Source of the DNA: Ilyonectria destructans
Lineage: Eukaryota; Ascomycota; Sordariomycetes; Hypocreales; Nectriaceae
Assembly: GCA_020740775.1 (NCBI GenBank)
Contig: JAHEWK010000012.1
Coordinates: forward strand, 2,294,001 to 2,358,000
DNA: 64,000 nt
Reading direction: 5' to 3'
Shown: positions 46,659 to 56,868 of the stretch, piece after piece
How positions within the stretch are numbered: the first letter of the stretch is position 1
Layout: each line of letters starts with the position of its first letter
Program-made: the position numbers and the translations under genes
Notes under the pieces: generated by a model
Databases searched by the model: none
Seen by the model: the letters and a program-made list of their open reading frames with translations, nothing else
What the model was told of the DNA's origin: nothing

Positions 46659-47439
46659 TTTGTTTCGATCGATTATGACGCGATAAATCAAGTCTGAGTT
46701 TAGGAAACACAAGTAACTTAGTTGGCCAGCTTTTCTGAAAGTGACGGACCGTGTATAAGTTTGTGTGTTTGAAGAATGTGGGGGGACAATTTTAGGCGGC
46801 TGCTTCCTTCTATTCTGGGACAGACGTCATGTGTTGTCCTATCCTGGCAAATCATAGTTTAAGCGTTCCGTTGTAATGTCCAAGTGTGGCTAATGCCGGC
46901 ATGATTGCGTCAGGCCGAAGCCACACGACGACGAGATAAAAGAAGTTCCTTTCGGGGCTATTTTTGTGGGGGTTCAGGAATGTCTGTATGCGGCAACTGG
47001 TGTGGGGGTAGCCTAGGCTTCAGCACCCCGCTGTTTCCCCTGGCCTACTTTCGACTGGTGTCTTACCTCGCTTTCTGCGCCTGATTCGCAGGTGGTGGTT
47101 TTCCAGTTGTGTCAACGGGGCATCCGGTACCTGGGAGTCATAGGTCGTACTTGGCCTGAAACTAGAAGTAGAAATTAAAAGAAAAGGCTTTGATAATCCC
47201 AAAACTCAGCCTAAAAGCTATGCCTTCAAGCTAAAGAGGCATCTTAAATTGGAGGCATGTTAGAACACCAGGGAGTCACATGAAACTAAAGGTATATTCA
47301 GGATCGGTTCCCCATTTAGTAACCCAAAAGCATTAATTTAACTTAAATTCCTCCTCCCCTTCCGGGATTTTCGGCTGCTCATTGGTGTCACAAGGCCGGC
47401 GGCTCTGAAATGTGTGTATCATATCGTAACATGGCGTAC
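46659..47439. other. Intergenic region, promoter side of the P450
   Basis: Contains the CGGACCG element at 46745-46751. No supported gene between here and the carboxylesterase remnant. Confidence 0.5.
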
Positions 47440-49172
47440 ACGGTCTCACACGAATCCCTGGGTCAAGCTCCCTTCCGTGCTGCAGTTCCGCGGCATACCG
47501 GATGGCAGGATCCCAGCCCGTTTTGCCAAACCACATTCCGTGGAAGATCTGCCCCTTGAACTGGACTGTACCAGGTTTGGGTGAGTTGTCAACCTCCAGC
47601 AGTCGTCGTACCCATTGCAATGAGCTCACATAGTTGCCTCTCGGTACTAGTTCTCGCTGTCCCCAGGTACCGGTGGATGTGGGCCATTTGCTTCGGCTAC
47701 CCGCATTGCACATTCTGCCCCACGAGCCTGAGGATGAGTTTGCATGCCTCAATCTTGATGTCGTGGTACCAAAGGGCATCTCACCACTATCTGCGCAGAG
47801 TTTTCCTGTGTTTGTCTGGATACATGGTATGACATGGGGCTTAGGGGGATCACAGGCCATGATCTTTGGTAGTTCCGCATCCGGCGTCGGCGGTATGGCT
47901 TGCCGATCAAAGCATCATCATCGTCTTGGACTGATATTCATCTTGCAGATATGACAACACTGGTGAGTGATGCGCAGAGCAACGGAACTCCCATCGTGTG
48001 TGTATCGATACAATACAGAGTGAACATCTTTTACTTCGGCGACGAGACAAGCGCAAAGAACCTCGCCGTCCTTGATCAAACCCTTGCTCTAGAATGGGTC
48101 CAGCAGCATATCAATGGCCTCGGGGGCGATCCCGTGACTAGCCCTATCTCGTAAACCGTGGGGGAAAATGAGCTAACAATGAGACCAAGACCCGAGTCAC
48201 ATTGGCTGGTGAAAGCGCAGGCGCTGTCTATTGCCACCGTCACATGGTCAATGATGCCCCGGCCAAGCAAATAATCCTTTCTTCGGGTGCATTGCATCTC
48301 TCGCCTCCCCGGCCTCCAGAGCGAGCGACAGCCGTCAGGAATGCAATGACGAGCAAATTGCAAGGCCTAAGGCAGGACACTATTTGCTCTGCTCCCTGCG
48401 ATGTGCTCCTTAAAGCCATCAGTCAGGCTGGCATCCAATCTTGATTCCTTCAAAATGACCCGCTTCTTGAAAACTGGCAAAGCAAGGTTGGCAACCCTGC
48501 GAAGCGGCTCCTTCTCAGCGATGTTCAGAACGAGGCTCGTGGTAGAGTGGCCCTCTCCCGGCTTATTCAAGATCTTGCAGTTAATGATGTACAGGCTGTC
48601 ATCTGGCGAGAAGGTATCTGGTCTACCGATGCGGAGACTATTGCAGATGCCTTCAACCAGCCGGACCGGAGAGCGATGAGCTCAAGCGAGTATATAAGAT
48701 TGAGACGACCCGGCCATCGTCGTGCAAGCTGGGCGCACTAGACTTCATCAACGATTACAAATTCGTTATTCCCATAGAGCGACTAGTCCAAGACTGGCGA
48801 GCTGCACAAAAGCCCGTGTACCGCTGCGTAGTAGACGAGCCAAATCCTTGGCAGTTGAGCAATGGAGCTCATCATGCGGTGGATCTCATCCTTCTGTTCG
48901 GTGGCTTTGATCACCTGATCGATGGAGTTGCGAAGCGTACTGGCAAGGAGATGTGACGCAGATGGATCGTTTTCATTAATGGTAAAAACCCGTGGCGTTC
49001 AGAGTCATATGTGGCCTTTGGACCTCATGGCACATTCAAAGAGCTGGATCAAGACGAGCGCAAGTCTCGCAGGAGAGTAGCACATATAGATTATTTGACC
49101 AAGGCAGACTCTGGCCTCCTTGACAAGGCCTTTGGTGCTTTGGCTGCTGGAAAGATTAATCTCTCGAATTGA
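47440..49172 (+). pseudogene. Type-B carboxylesterase/lipase pseudogene
   Basis: The order of pieces follows a carboxylesterase: LQFRGIPDGRIPARFAKPH near 47480-47540, then LNLDVVVPKG and FPVFVWIHG near 47750-47830. The block VCVSIQYRVN and LALEWVQQHINGLGGDP follow, ending at 48132. After an intron comes the nucleophile elbow VTLAGESAGA near 48200. Downstream the frame is broken by TGA at 48442-48444 and again by TGA at 48954-48956, with homologous-looking text on both sides of each stop. The catalytic-His region is poorly preserved. The upstream start is unclear, so the left border is approximate. The intact gene would have cleaved esters, perhaps of phenolics. No active product is expected. 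Confidence 0.72.
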
Positions 49173-51765
49173 TCGCTGAAGAGCATTAAGACTAGCTAAG
49201 CAGCGAAGAAATAGTATCTGAGGGTTACAAATCCGCTACTGCGTGACATGCAGCCAAGAAGCCAGCGAAATCCGGCTCGGCCTTCCATTAACTTTAAACA
49301 TATTCGGCATTTACGACGGTTGCAATACTGACGTACTCGACAGTTCAGTTTATAGTTGTTAACCCCACCGTTATACCTCCCTCCCTCACATAGCTTTAAT
49401 CCGAGATTCAAAACCAGTTAACTTCACTAACCACACCTTCGTTGTCTTCCCTTAGCTGTTAAATTCTAGTACTCACGACCAAACTGTTCTTCCTATAGCA
49501 CGTAGGTAGTCTTTCTCAGCTCCATCAGATGGTGTTCTTAATTCGGAACTAAGCTGGTTTTTACATGGCAGGAGTACCAAAGGGTTGATGCTCAGGACTG
49601 GCTACGAACCAATAGTCTAGTAGAGCCTGCAGGGCTGAAGTATTGGACAGCCAACAGCCCCACGCAGAAAGAGTGGCGATCAAAGAACGACTAGCAGCGG
49701 GAAGGATGTTCAAGGCAAAGCCCCGAGATAGCTAACGATGCTACTACGATCAGTCACGGACCCATGAGGCGCAGTAGAGGCTCGCAAGTAAAAGTGTACA
49801 ACGGGCAGAGTGTTCTGTCACACTTAACGTCGCTGAATATTCTTGCTAGTTTGGAGGCAAGTATTGTATAGCTTAAAAAAGTGAATTAAAGTAAGATAAC
49901 CTTAATATATAATAACTGCCTCCCCCCTATAAACCTTTATCTGTTAACCTTCTATCTAGAAACCCTCTGCCTCAGATAACCTATAAAGCAGCTAAATATT
50001 AAGTTTTATTTAGTAGCTCTAGTAGCTATATTTTATTATAGCTTCTTCTATTAACTTCTTCTTTACTAATCTTATTAGTTATATTATCTATAATTATAGA
50101 TATTTTTAATTGAATATTTAATATTTTCTTTTCTATTTATTTATTAATAATAAATTAAAATATATTTATTTTATTTATTAAGAATTTACTTATTTATCTC
50201 TATTAAAATATAATTATATATTATACTATTTTAAAAAAAGATAATTTAATTTAACTATTAACTACTTAAAGCTATTTATCTAATTATCTATTTAAAATTT
50301 AAAAGAATTTAATCTCTATATTTATTAATTCTAATTAATTAGTATTACTTTTTATTTTCTTTTTTATTTAAATTCTTTGTTACTTAATATTTAAAGTAAT
50401 TCTATTTATACTATATTATTATTCTTATAGATTTAGCAGTATAAAGTATTTATAGAATTAATAGAAATATACTTTTTTACTAAAAGAGTTATAAATATTA
50501 ATATTAAATTTAAATATTAAAGTTAAAATAAATTAAAAAAGTTAGATAGAATTTTAATAAAAAAAGAAAGAAAGTAGCTTAAAATTTAAATTTAAGTTTT
50601 AATAATAATAATATATATAAGTAGCTATAAAATCTAATAAAACTTATTATAGCTAGCTAGCTAAATATCTTTATTAATTTAATATTAGCTAAATTTAAAG
50701 TAAATTTAATAGCTTTTTTTATAATTAATAGCTTAAAAATAAACTTAATGTTAAATATCTATACTTTTAAAACTTAAAAATAAGCTATATTAGTAAATAA
50801 CTAATTATTCTTTTTTTTTTATTCTTTTTCTCTCTTTTAAATTTTTCTTTTCTCTTTTTCTTTTTTTTTCTTACTTCTTTAGCTATTCTTTCCTTCTATT
50901 TTCTCTTCTCTTTTTATTTCTTTTTTATCTCTTTTTAAACTTCTTTATTTTCCTTTTATTTTTTTACTTTTTTTTTAATAAAACTATATTTTATTTCTTT
51001 ATAACTAGAGTAAAATAAATTAATAAAATAGTTTAAAATAGTAAATTTACTTTAATTTTAAATCTAACTTTAACTTTTTAGTAATATATAGAAGTACTAA
51101 TAATAATTTATATAGATTATAAATAGTAAGGTAACTAGCAGGTTAATACTGATATATTATAAAGAAATTAATAATACTATTAAAACCTCTTCTAGATAAA
51201 GTGCTAGTATACTGAAGTAATTAGCTTATTTATAGTAAATACTTAAATTCAAATAGTATTTAATAATAATACTGCTTTAGTAAACTGGAATAAATATATG
51301 CAGTTATAAAGTAACAGTAGACTTTATAGTTATAGTATAATAAATACCTTATATATCCCGACACTTAATCTATAGCTGAATGCAAAGGAAGTCCGGTTCT
51401 ACAGAGTATGCTGAGTTACAATCTTGGGATCCAGCTAAGCCCCAGGGGGTGCAACTCCAAGCGTCCACTAACAACTGCAACATAACCTGCGCCTCCTAGG
51501 AGCACGCGACATTATCATCCTACAGAGACTCAATTCCCCGCAGTACCGACATTAAGAGCGGGGTATTTACATTAGGTCCCTGTGCTGGCGCACTCTGGGT
51601 TGCCATCCACGCCACCCGGCCAGGTAGCCGAGCAAAAGAGTGGAAGCCGAGGGACCGAAGCCGGAGCCTCGAGACGGCAAAGATGCTTATGCTTTTTGCG
51701 GTTCTGTTACATGATCAATCTCGTTGTGTTGAACAGAGTGGTCTTTTCTATGCTATTTTCCAAGC
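49173..51765. repeat. Gene-free stretch with large AT-rich, RIP-like block (about 49855-51355)
   Basis: From about 49855 to 51355 the sequence is almost all A/T with homopolymer and TTTATT-type strings and no coding frame. The edges return to normal composition. This is typical of RIP-degraded repeats in filamentous fungi. The original element cannot be identified by eye. Confidence 0.7.
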
Positions 51766-52737
51766 CTATATACCCTCAATGGCTTTGAGTCTATTTTCTG
51801 CGGCCCTTCTAACCGCGCTTATATCAGGTGCCAGGAGGTCGAACCCATGCGGCAAGCCGGGGTAGAGGTGGAATTCAGTCGACACACCGGCCTTTAATAG
51901 TCTCAAAGCATATTCTATATCTTCATCCCGGAATATATCCAGTTCACCCACGTCGATATATGTAGGCGGCAATCCTGCTACAGATGGCACCCTTGCCGGC
52001 GCTGCGTAAGGCGAGACTTGCCGGTCTCTTCCTATGTTTCCTTGCCCCAACAGAGCCGTCCACCCAGTCACATTATCAACACTCTTCCAGACTGCAAGTG
52101 GGTCGAGATCCTCAGCTGGTTCAAGAGTGCGGTCGTCTAGCATGGGGTAGATGAGAATCTGTTTGGCTAGCCGAGGCGTCAGGCCTCGGTCACGCGCCAT
52201 AAGAGCCAAGGCCGCAGCGATGCCACCGCCTGCAGACTCGCCGAGTACGGCTAGACGAGCAGGGTCCACGTTTAATGCTTGAGCTTCTTCCGAGATATAT
52301 CTGAGAGCGGCGTAGCAGTCCTCGACCAGCGTCGGGTGCTGGTGCTCCGGGGCGAGGCGGTACTCGACAGAAAAGATCTGGATGCCGATGTCATGGACGT
52401 ATGCTTCCAGCGGCTTCAAGTTGTCCCTTGCCGTGCCAGCAATCATGCCGCCTCCGTGGACATGGAGTATAGCAGGCGTGGGTGGTTCCGTCTCGGATCC
52501 TCGCTTTCGCAAGTGCAGCACCTCGACGTCGGCGCCGTCGTGAGACTTGACAGAAAAGGTAGAAACGGCAATGTCGGCGTGCGTCTCGTGGCTAGTTCTC
52601 AGCGGGCCAAACATGGCCGTCACATTCACTCTCCGCGTCGCAATGTCGTGGGCTTCGGGAGAGTCGGGCCACTGGGTAAGTCCTGGCACAAGAGGCTCCA
52701 AGGCCCGGACAAATTCTGGGTCGTACGCAAGTGGCAT
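51766..52737 (-). CDS. Alpha/beta hydrolase fold-3 esterase (hormone-sensitive-lipase family)
   Basis: Single exon, 323 aa from a true ATG. The HSL-family oxyanion motif LHVHGGGMIAG (HGGG at 94-97) is followed by EYRLAPEHQHP and the nucleophile elbow GESAGGG with Ser168. Asp267 (GELDIFRDED) and His297 (LPHGFD) complete the triad in the usual positions. No signal peptide is seen, so it is probably cytosolic. Family members hydrolyse short-chain and aryl esters and some lactones. It stands alone beside an AT-rich block; a role in de-esterifying phenolic esters is possible, but the sequence does not fix the substrate. Confidence 0.9.
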   Translation of the reverse strand: MPLAYDPEFVRALEPLVPGLTQWPDSPEAHDIATRRVNVTAMFGPLRTSHETHADIAVSTFSVKSHDGADVEVLHLRKRGSETEPPTPAILHVHGGGMIAGTARDNLKPLEAYVHDIGIQIFSVEYRLAPEHQHPTLVEDCYAALRYISEEAQALNVDPARLAVLGESAGGGIAAALALMARDRGLTPRLAKQILIYPMLDDRTLEPAEDLDPLAVWKSVDNVTGWTALLGQGNIGRDRQVSPYAAPARVPSVAGLPPTYIDVGELDIFRDEDIEYALRLLKAGVSTEFHLYPGLPHGFDLLAPDISAVRRAAENRLKAIEGI

Positions 52738-54063
52738 CCTGTAGAAGATGCCAAGTAGGAGAGATTCTTAATCGATTCAGGCTGGGAATAATGTCGTATG
52801 CGAGGGGGACTAGTCGTACGAACACGCGAGCGGATTCTTATACTGTGATGGGCAATTTGAGCTTGGGCAGAGCAATGCAAGACCTCGCGCGGCAATCTGC
52901 CAGCCACGGAGTAGCATAGCTAACGATTAGAGTCGGCCAAGGGGCGTGATAATGGGCCACTCTGGCCCCCTGTCGCTGTTTCTCTCTCGAGGACCCGTTT
53001 TCAACCCTTCTTCAGACTCTTTGGAGGAAGCTCAATCTCTGACCAAGCGAAAGTCCGACCTTTCCGGATGAAGAAATTTCGCGAATAATACCTCCCCACC
53101 GTAATCTCAAGCCCACACTACTCACAACATAAACCTCTCACTTGGGTTCGGGGTCTGGAGGCGGTGTCGGGCCCATGTGACATGCTCGTGAGCCGCAAGA
53201 CAGACCAGGGCAAGCCGATGCTACCCTACGCCAACCTCGTCCAATTTCGCGAAATAGCCCAAATAGGCAAGTCGTGATAGTTCCACTACTTAAGGAAGCG
53301 TGCAAGATACTGTCCGAAGTTGACTTGACTACTTTCAGCGTAGCGTCGCGCAGGGACAACAAGGGTTCAACGTTGGTGCCCAGGCCAATGTCGTCCCGGA
53401 TATGAATTCACCGCCGGGCTGAGCTGATGGCATCATCCTCGACCGTGAATAAGTTGCAAGTCAGCTTGAGCTTGATCATCCCCACATTGACCATTCCTTG
53501 GGGCGCGTTTGATGACCCTGGTCAGCCCCTCCCTTGGAGGCACCCAAATGAAAAAAAAAAGGAACAGCGAGGCAAATACGAACTGGACCAGCATTTGAAA
53601 CAACCGCATTTGTCCGGTGTCAAATCCAGGTTCGAGGCGCCGTATAGATACGGTGATGGAGTGCGTGGGTCCGGTTATATGATTAGTTTCATGCGCCGTA
53701 TAGATACGGTGATGGAGTGCGGGGGTCATCATACTAAGTTGTGAGTCTAAATCATGGAGCTGTGAACAGCAATCTAGGTTGTTTCAAAAATGATTTTAAT
53801 AAGAAGTCCGGCTGCTTTGAAATACAAAAACTCATAGCGTTTTAGGTTTTACTACCGCGCCATTTCGGACTTTAGGGTTGAGAAAATGCGATTGCTTTGA
53901 AATACAAAGCATGATTCCATAAACACCGGGCCAAAAGTCCGAAGCCACAAGAAGATAAATAGTTCACCGGTACTACCAAAAGCTAAATCCAAAACTCATC
54001 AGAGCCATTTCTATTCACAGCATTACCCGGTTCCCAAGTTTCAAACTTCTTTATTCAGCCACG
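52738..54063. other. Intergenic region with a short direct repeat
   Basis: No supported gene. A 29-bp direct repeat, starting GCGCCGTATAGATACGGTGA, occurs at 53637-53665 and 53693-53721. Each copy contains the small palindrome CCGTAT-AGATACGG. Confidence 0.6.
53637..53721. repeat. 29-bp direct repeat, two exact copies 56 bp apart
   Basis: Copies at 53637-53665 and 53693-53721 are identical over 29 bp; the 27 bp between them is unrelated. Each holds the near-palindrome CGTATAGATACG. The block is about 340 bp upstream of the SDR at 54064, so it could be regulatory or a small duplication. Confidence 0.75.
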
Positions 54064-55071
54064 ATGTCCCGATACGCAGAAGCTCATTTGAATCCTGCTG
54101 GCCCCGGCGACGCTCGTCCGACAGCCCTTCAGATCATCAAGGACGAAGCAGCAGAGGGCAAGCTAGCCAGAAAAGTTATCGTTATCACCGGTACGTCGTC
54201 TGGAATAGGAATCGAGACAGCTTGCGCTCTATCCTTGACCGGAGCAAAACTGCTGTTAACGGCACGAGATCTGAACAAAGCTAAGACTGCTCTGGACGGG
54301 ATCCTCGAACCTGGTCGCGTTGAACTCGTTGAGATGGACAATTCTTCCTTAAGCAGCGTGCGTGCCGCCGCGAAAGCCATTCTCCAGAAGTCGAACGGTC
54401 AAGTCAACGTTCTTATCAATAACGCTGGCATCATGGCTCTGCCTAAGTTGGAGTACACGAAAGACGGCTTTGAAATGCAGTTTGGAGTCAACCACCTCTC
54501 CCATTTTCTGCTCTTTGAACTCTTAAAGCCAGCCCTCCTCGCCAGCGCTAGCCCTGCATTCTCATCTCGAGTCGTCAACCTCTCTTCTTCTGCCCATCAT
54601 GTAGCCTCGATCAATGAATCAGGCAACTACAACTTTGAGAAGACTGAATACAATGAATGGGTTTCGTATGGCCAATCAAAGACCGCCAATATCTATATGG
54701 CCAACGAGATCGAGCGGCGCTACGGGTCGCGAGGACTTCATGCTACTAGTGTTCATCCTGGCGGGATTGCAACGGGGCTTATGCAGCATGTGGACCCTGC
54801 AATGATTCAAGAGATGCAAAAGGACGAAAATCTGTTCAAAATGATGAAGTCGCCAGAGCAGGGTGCTGCAACTACGGTGTGGGCTGCGATTGGCCAGAAA
54901 TGGGAGAAGAAGGGTGGGGAATATCTTGCGGAGTGCGGAAGAACAACCCGTGGAAACGACAATCACGAAATTACCGGTGCAGGATTTGCAGGGCATGCCT
55001 ATGACCCCGAGAACGAGGCTCGCCTCTGGAAAGATTCCTTAAAGATGGTGGGACTGACAGACGATCAGTAG
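54064..55071 (+). CDS. Short-chain dehydrogenase/reductase (retinol dehydrogenase/WWOX-like)
   Basis: Single exon, 335 aa. The NAD(P)-binding motif VIVITGTSSGIGIETA is near residue 39. NVLINNAGIM and GVNHLSHFLLFELL follow, then VVNLSSSAH, and the catalytic YGQSK lies within SYGQSKTANI. HPGGIATGL is the usual loop after the active site. Length and motifs fit the WW-domain-oxidoreductase-like branch of fungal SDRs, NADP-dependent alcohol or ketone oxidoreductases. It is the third SDR in the window and the only one without introns. Substrate unknown. Confidence 0.9.
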   Translation: MSRYAEAHLNPAGPGDARPTALQIIKDEAAEGKLARKVIVITGTSSGIGIETACALSLTGAKLLLTARDLNKAKTALDGILEPGRVELVEMDNSSLSSVRAAAKAILQKSNGQVNVLINNAGIMALPKLEYTKDGFEMQFGVNHLSHFLLFELLKPALLASASPAFSSRVVNLSSSAHHVASINESGNYNFEKTEYNEWVSYGQSKTANIYMANEIERRYGSRGLHATSVHPGGIATGLMQHVDPAMIQEMQKDENLFKMMKSPEQGAATTVWAAIGQKWEKKGGEYLAECGRTTRGNDNHEITGAGFAGHAYDPENEARLWKDSLKMVGLTDDQ

Positions 55072-55245
55072 GCTACGCCAGACAGAAGTAGCGGGAAGGA
55101 TGAGGTACTTTTCACCATTTCTACCCGATTACCTCTTATCAGTCGTTATTATATTTTCGGAGGATGCCAGGCTAGATAGTCAAGCATATTAGGAACTAAC
55201 CGTGCATTCGATTAAGTTATATATGCTTTATTTCTCTAGCACTAC

Positions 55246-55439
55246 TGTTGGACTATCTGTGGAAGATGACCCTGTATTACGAAACCTCTAATAGATCAAT
55301 ATCCTGACCTTAGTCAGAAGGGGGGTCTGATAACCCCTCTTCTGGCCGGTCCGGATGACCGGCACAAGCAATCATCAACATCATCATCACTGCTTTGAAC
55401 ACTATCCATTTGATCAAATTGACTGTAACGGATCCAACA
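55246..55439 (+). repeat. Solo LTR-like copy of the copia family
   Basis: Begins TGTTGGAC, contains GATCAATATCCTGACCTTAG and ends GGATCCAACA. It closely matches the minus-strand part of 26778-26958 and more distantly 19892-20080. Bases after 55439 (ACTCAGAGCGGGG block near 55508) also match next to the 26-kb copy, so the element may extend to about 55530. No clear target-site duplication was found. Confidence 0.7.
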
Positions 55440-55736
55440 GATAACTAGGCGTGTAATTGTTATAGCAATATCTTTCTAGCTACTTTAGCATAAAGGATGT
55501 ACAGGAACTCAGAGCGGGGACCTGACGCAATCAAGAACAGACATCATATAATAGTGTGTGCCCTATTGGACGACAATTATACTAGAAGTTAATCTAATAT
55601 CGGCAGTCGGGGCTGACGTGTTCTTGACGTAAGGTAGCTTCAGCAGAACGGCGGTAGTCTGCACTTGTGCAAGCCACCGTTCACAATAGTGGCGCCGCCC
55701 GAATTCTAGCAGAATCTTGATGATAGATAGAAATAC

Positions 55737-56056
55737 CAAGAGGTTAGGGTGCCCTAGTACACATATACCCAGAGGGGGGACTAGAAGCTTAATAGTAAAA
55801 AGAAAACACCAATAATAGTATCAATAATATAGACTATATACCCAGTCTATTTAAAGGTTAATAGTTACTTAAACAGACTAAGGTTTCTAGTCTAACTGGT
55901 TATCTTTCCCAATATCTCAATATGCTACAGGAATAGCTGCATCTTGAAAAAGCTAGATCTGCTGGAAAAGCTAGATCTTAAAAAGCTAGATCTTGGAAAA
56001 GGCAAAAACCTGATAGATATAAAAGCTCTGCAGGCCTCACCTCTTACATTCCAGCC
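55737..56056 (+). repeat. Dispersed repeat copy, inverted relative to 1-320
   Basis: Matches the reverse complement of 1-320 along its length and is richer in G/C than that copy, so it is less affected by RIP. It includes a short open frame from 55944 encoding a repeated Lys-Leu-Asp-Leu motif and continuing to 56168. Neither the protein nor the element family is recognised. Confidence 0.8.
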
Positions 56057-56868
56057 ATCCTTATATCCTCACACACCTCAACCAACCGCTACCCAACAGA
56101 ATAAGATGCCTTATATTGTAAGGCTACAAGTCGCGGCTCGAAAATCTGGACTGAAAAAGATCATATAAATTCAAACCAACAGACCCAACAACATATATCT
56201 AGTGCAGTTACTAATCTTTAGCTGCCACACTATCCGAGAGCTAGCTGGCATAGATCTAGCTCTATAACGCTAGGTTGATAAAGAGCTACGCTATCTTAAG
56301 ATCCTTCTTAAGAACTGTCGAATGGATAGAATCCCTCCGGCAGGAAGGGAATTCCTCGAGAAATTGCATTGTGACTACACAGTATAGACTATGCAGCTTA
56401 TGAATGAGGTGGTGTTAGTCAACTCGCAGCCAAAGAATTGATACAAGAACCCAAAGGAATCCAGTTGCCTCCGACAGCGGCTGCGAAGGAACGATGGATG
56501 TTGCGGAGGAGGTTTATAAGAGACAAAAGACTGTAATTAGGTTTACGATCAATAGACTAAGTCCCTCGTCACACTCGTGCAAGCACGTGACTATACAGAA
56601 TTTGAAACAGTAGTCAGAACAGTGATTTCAACAATGGCCGGATAGAAATACAAGCTAGTTATGTCGTTGTCTGGCGACTTTTCCATTCTTCAACGGTTTC
56701 ACTTCAGCACCTCAAATTTAGCGCCCCGCAGTGGGAGAGTCATCATTTCATTCTCAGGTGCCTTGGGCCGTTCTCACTGTATATGTCTCGAGCCTACATT
56801 TTCACACTCGACCTGCGAGTGTTCTGGTCAACAACTTGTTCAGCCCGATACTCTATGCGAAACGAAAA

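Larger units (their letters stand above)
55072..56868. other. Intergenic region with LTR fragment and second copy of the edge repeat
   Basis: No standard gene is supported. It holds a copia LTR-like copy (55246-55439, similarity to other copies continuing to about 55530) and the repeat matching the window start (55737-56056). Confidence 0.55.

Noticed and set aside
47333..47860. 175-codon open frame on the minus strand
   Set aside because: It lies antisense to recognisable carboxylesterase blocks and its own translation has no family features.
49855..51355. AT-rich block as a centromere or replication origin
   Set aside because: Only about 1.5 kb long and one of three similar blocks; RIP-degraded repeat is the simpler reading.
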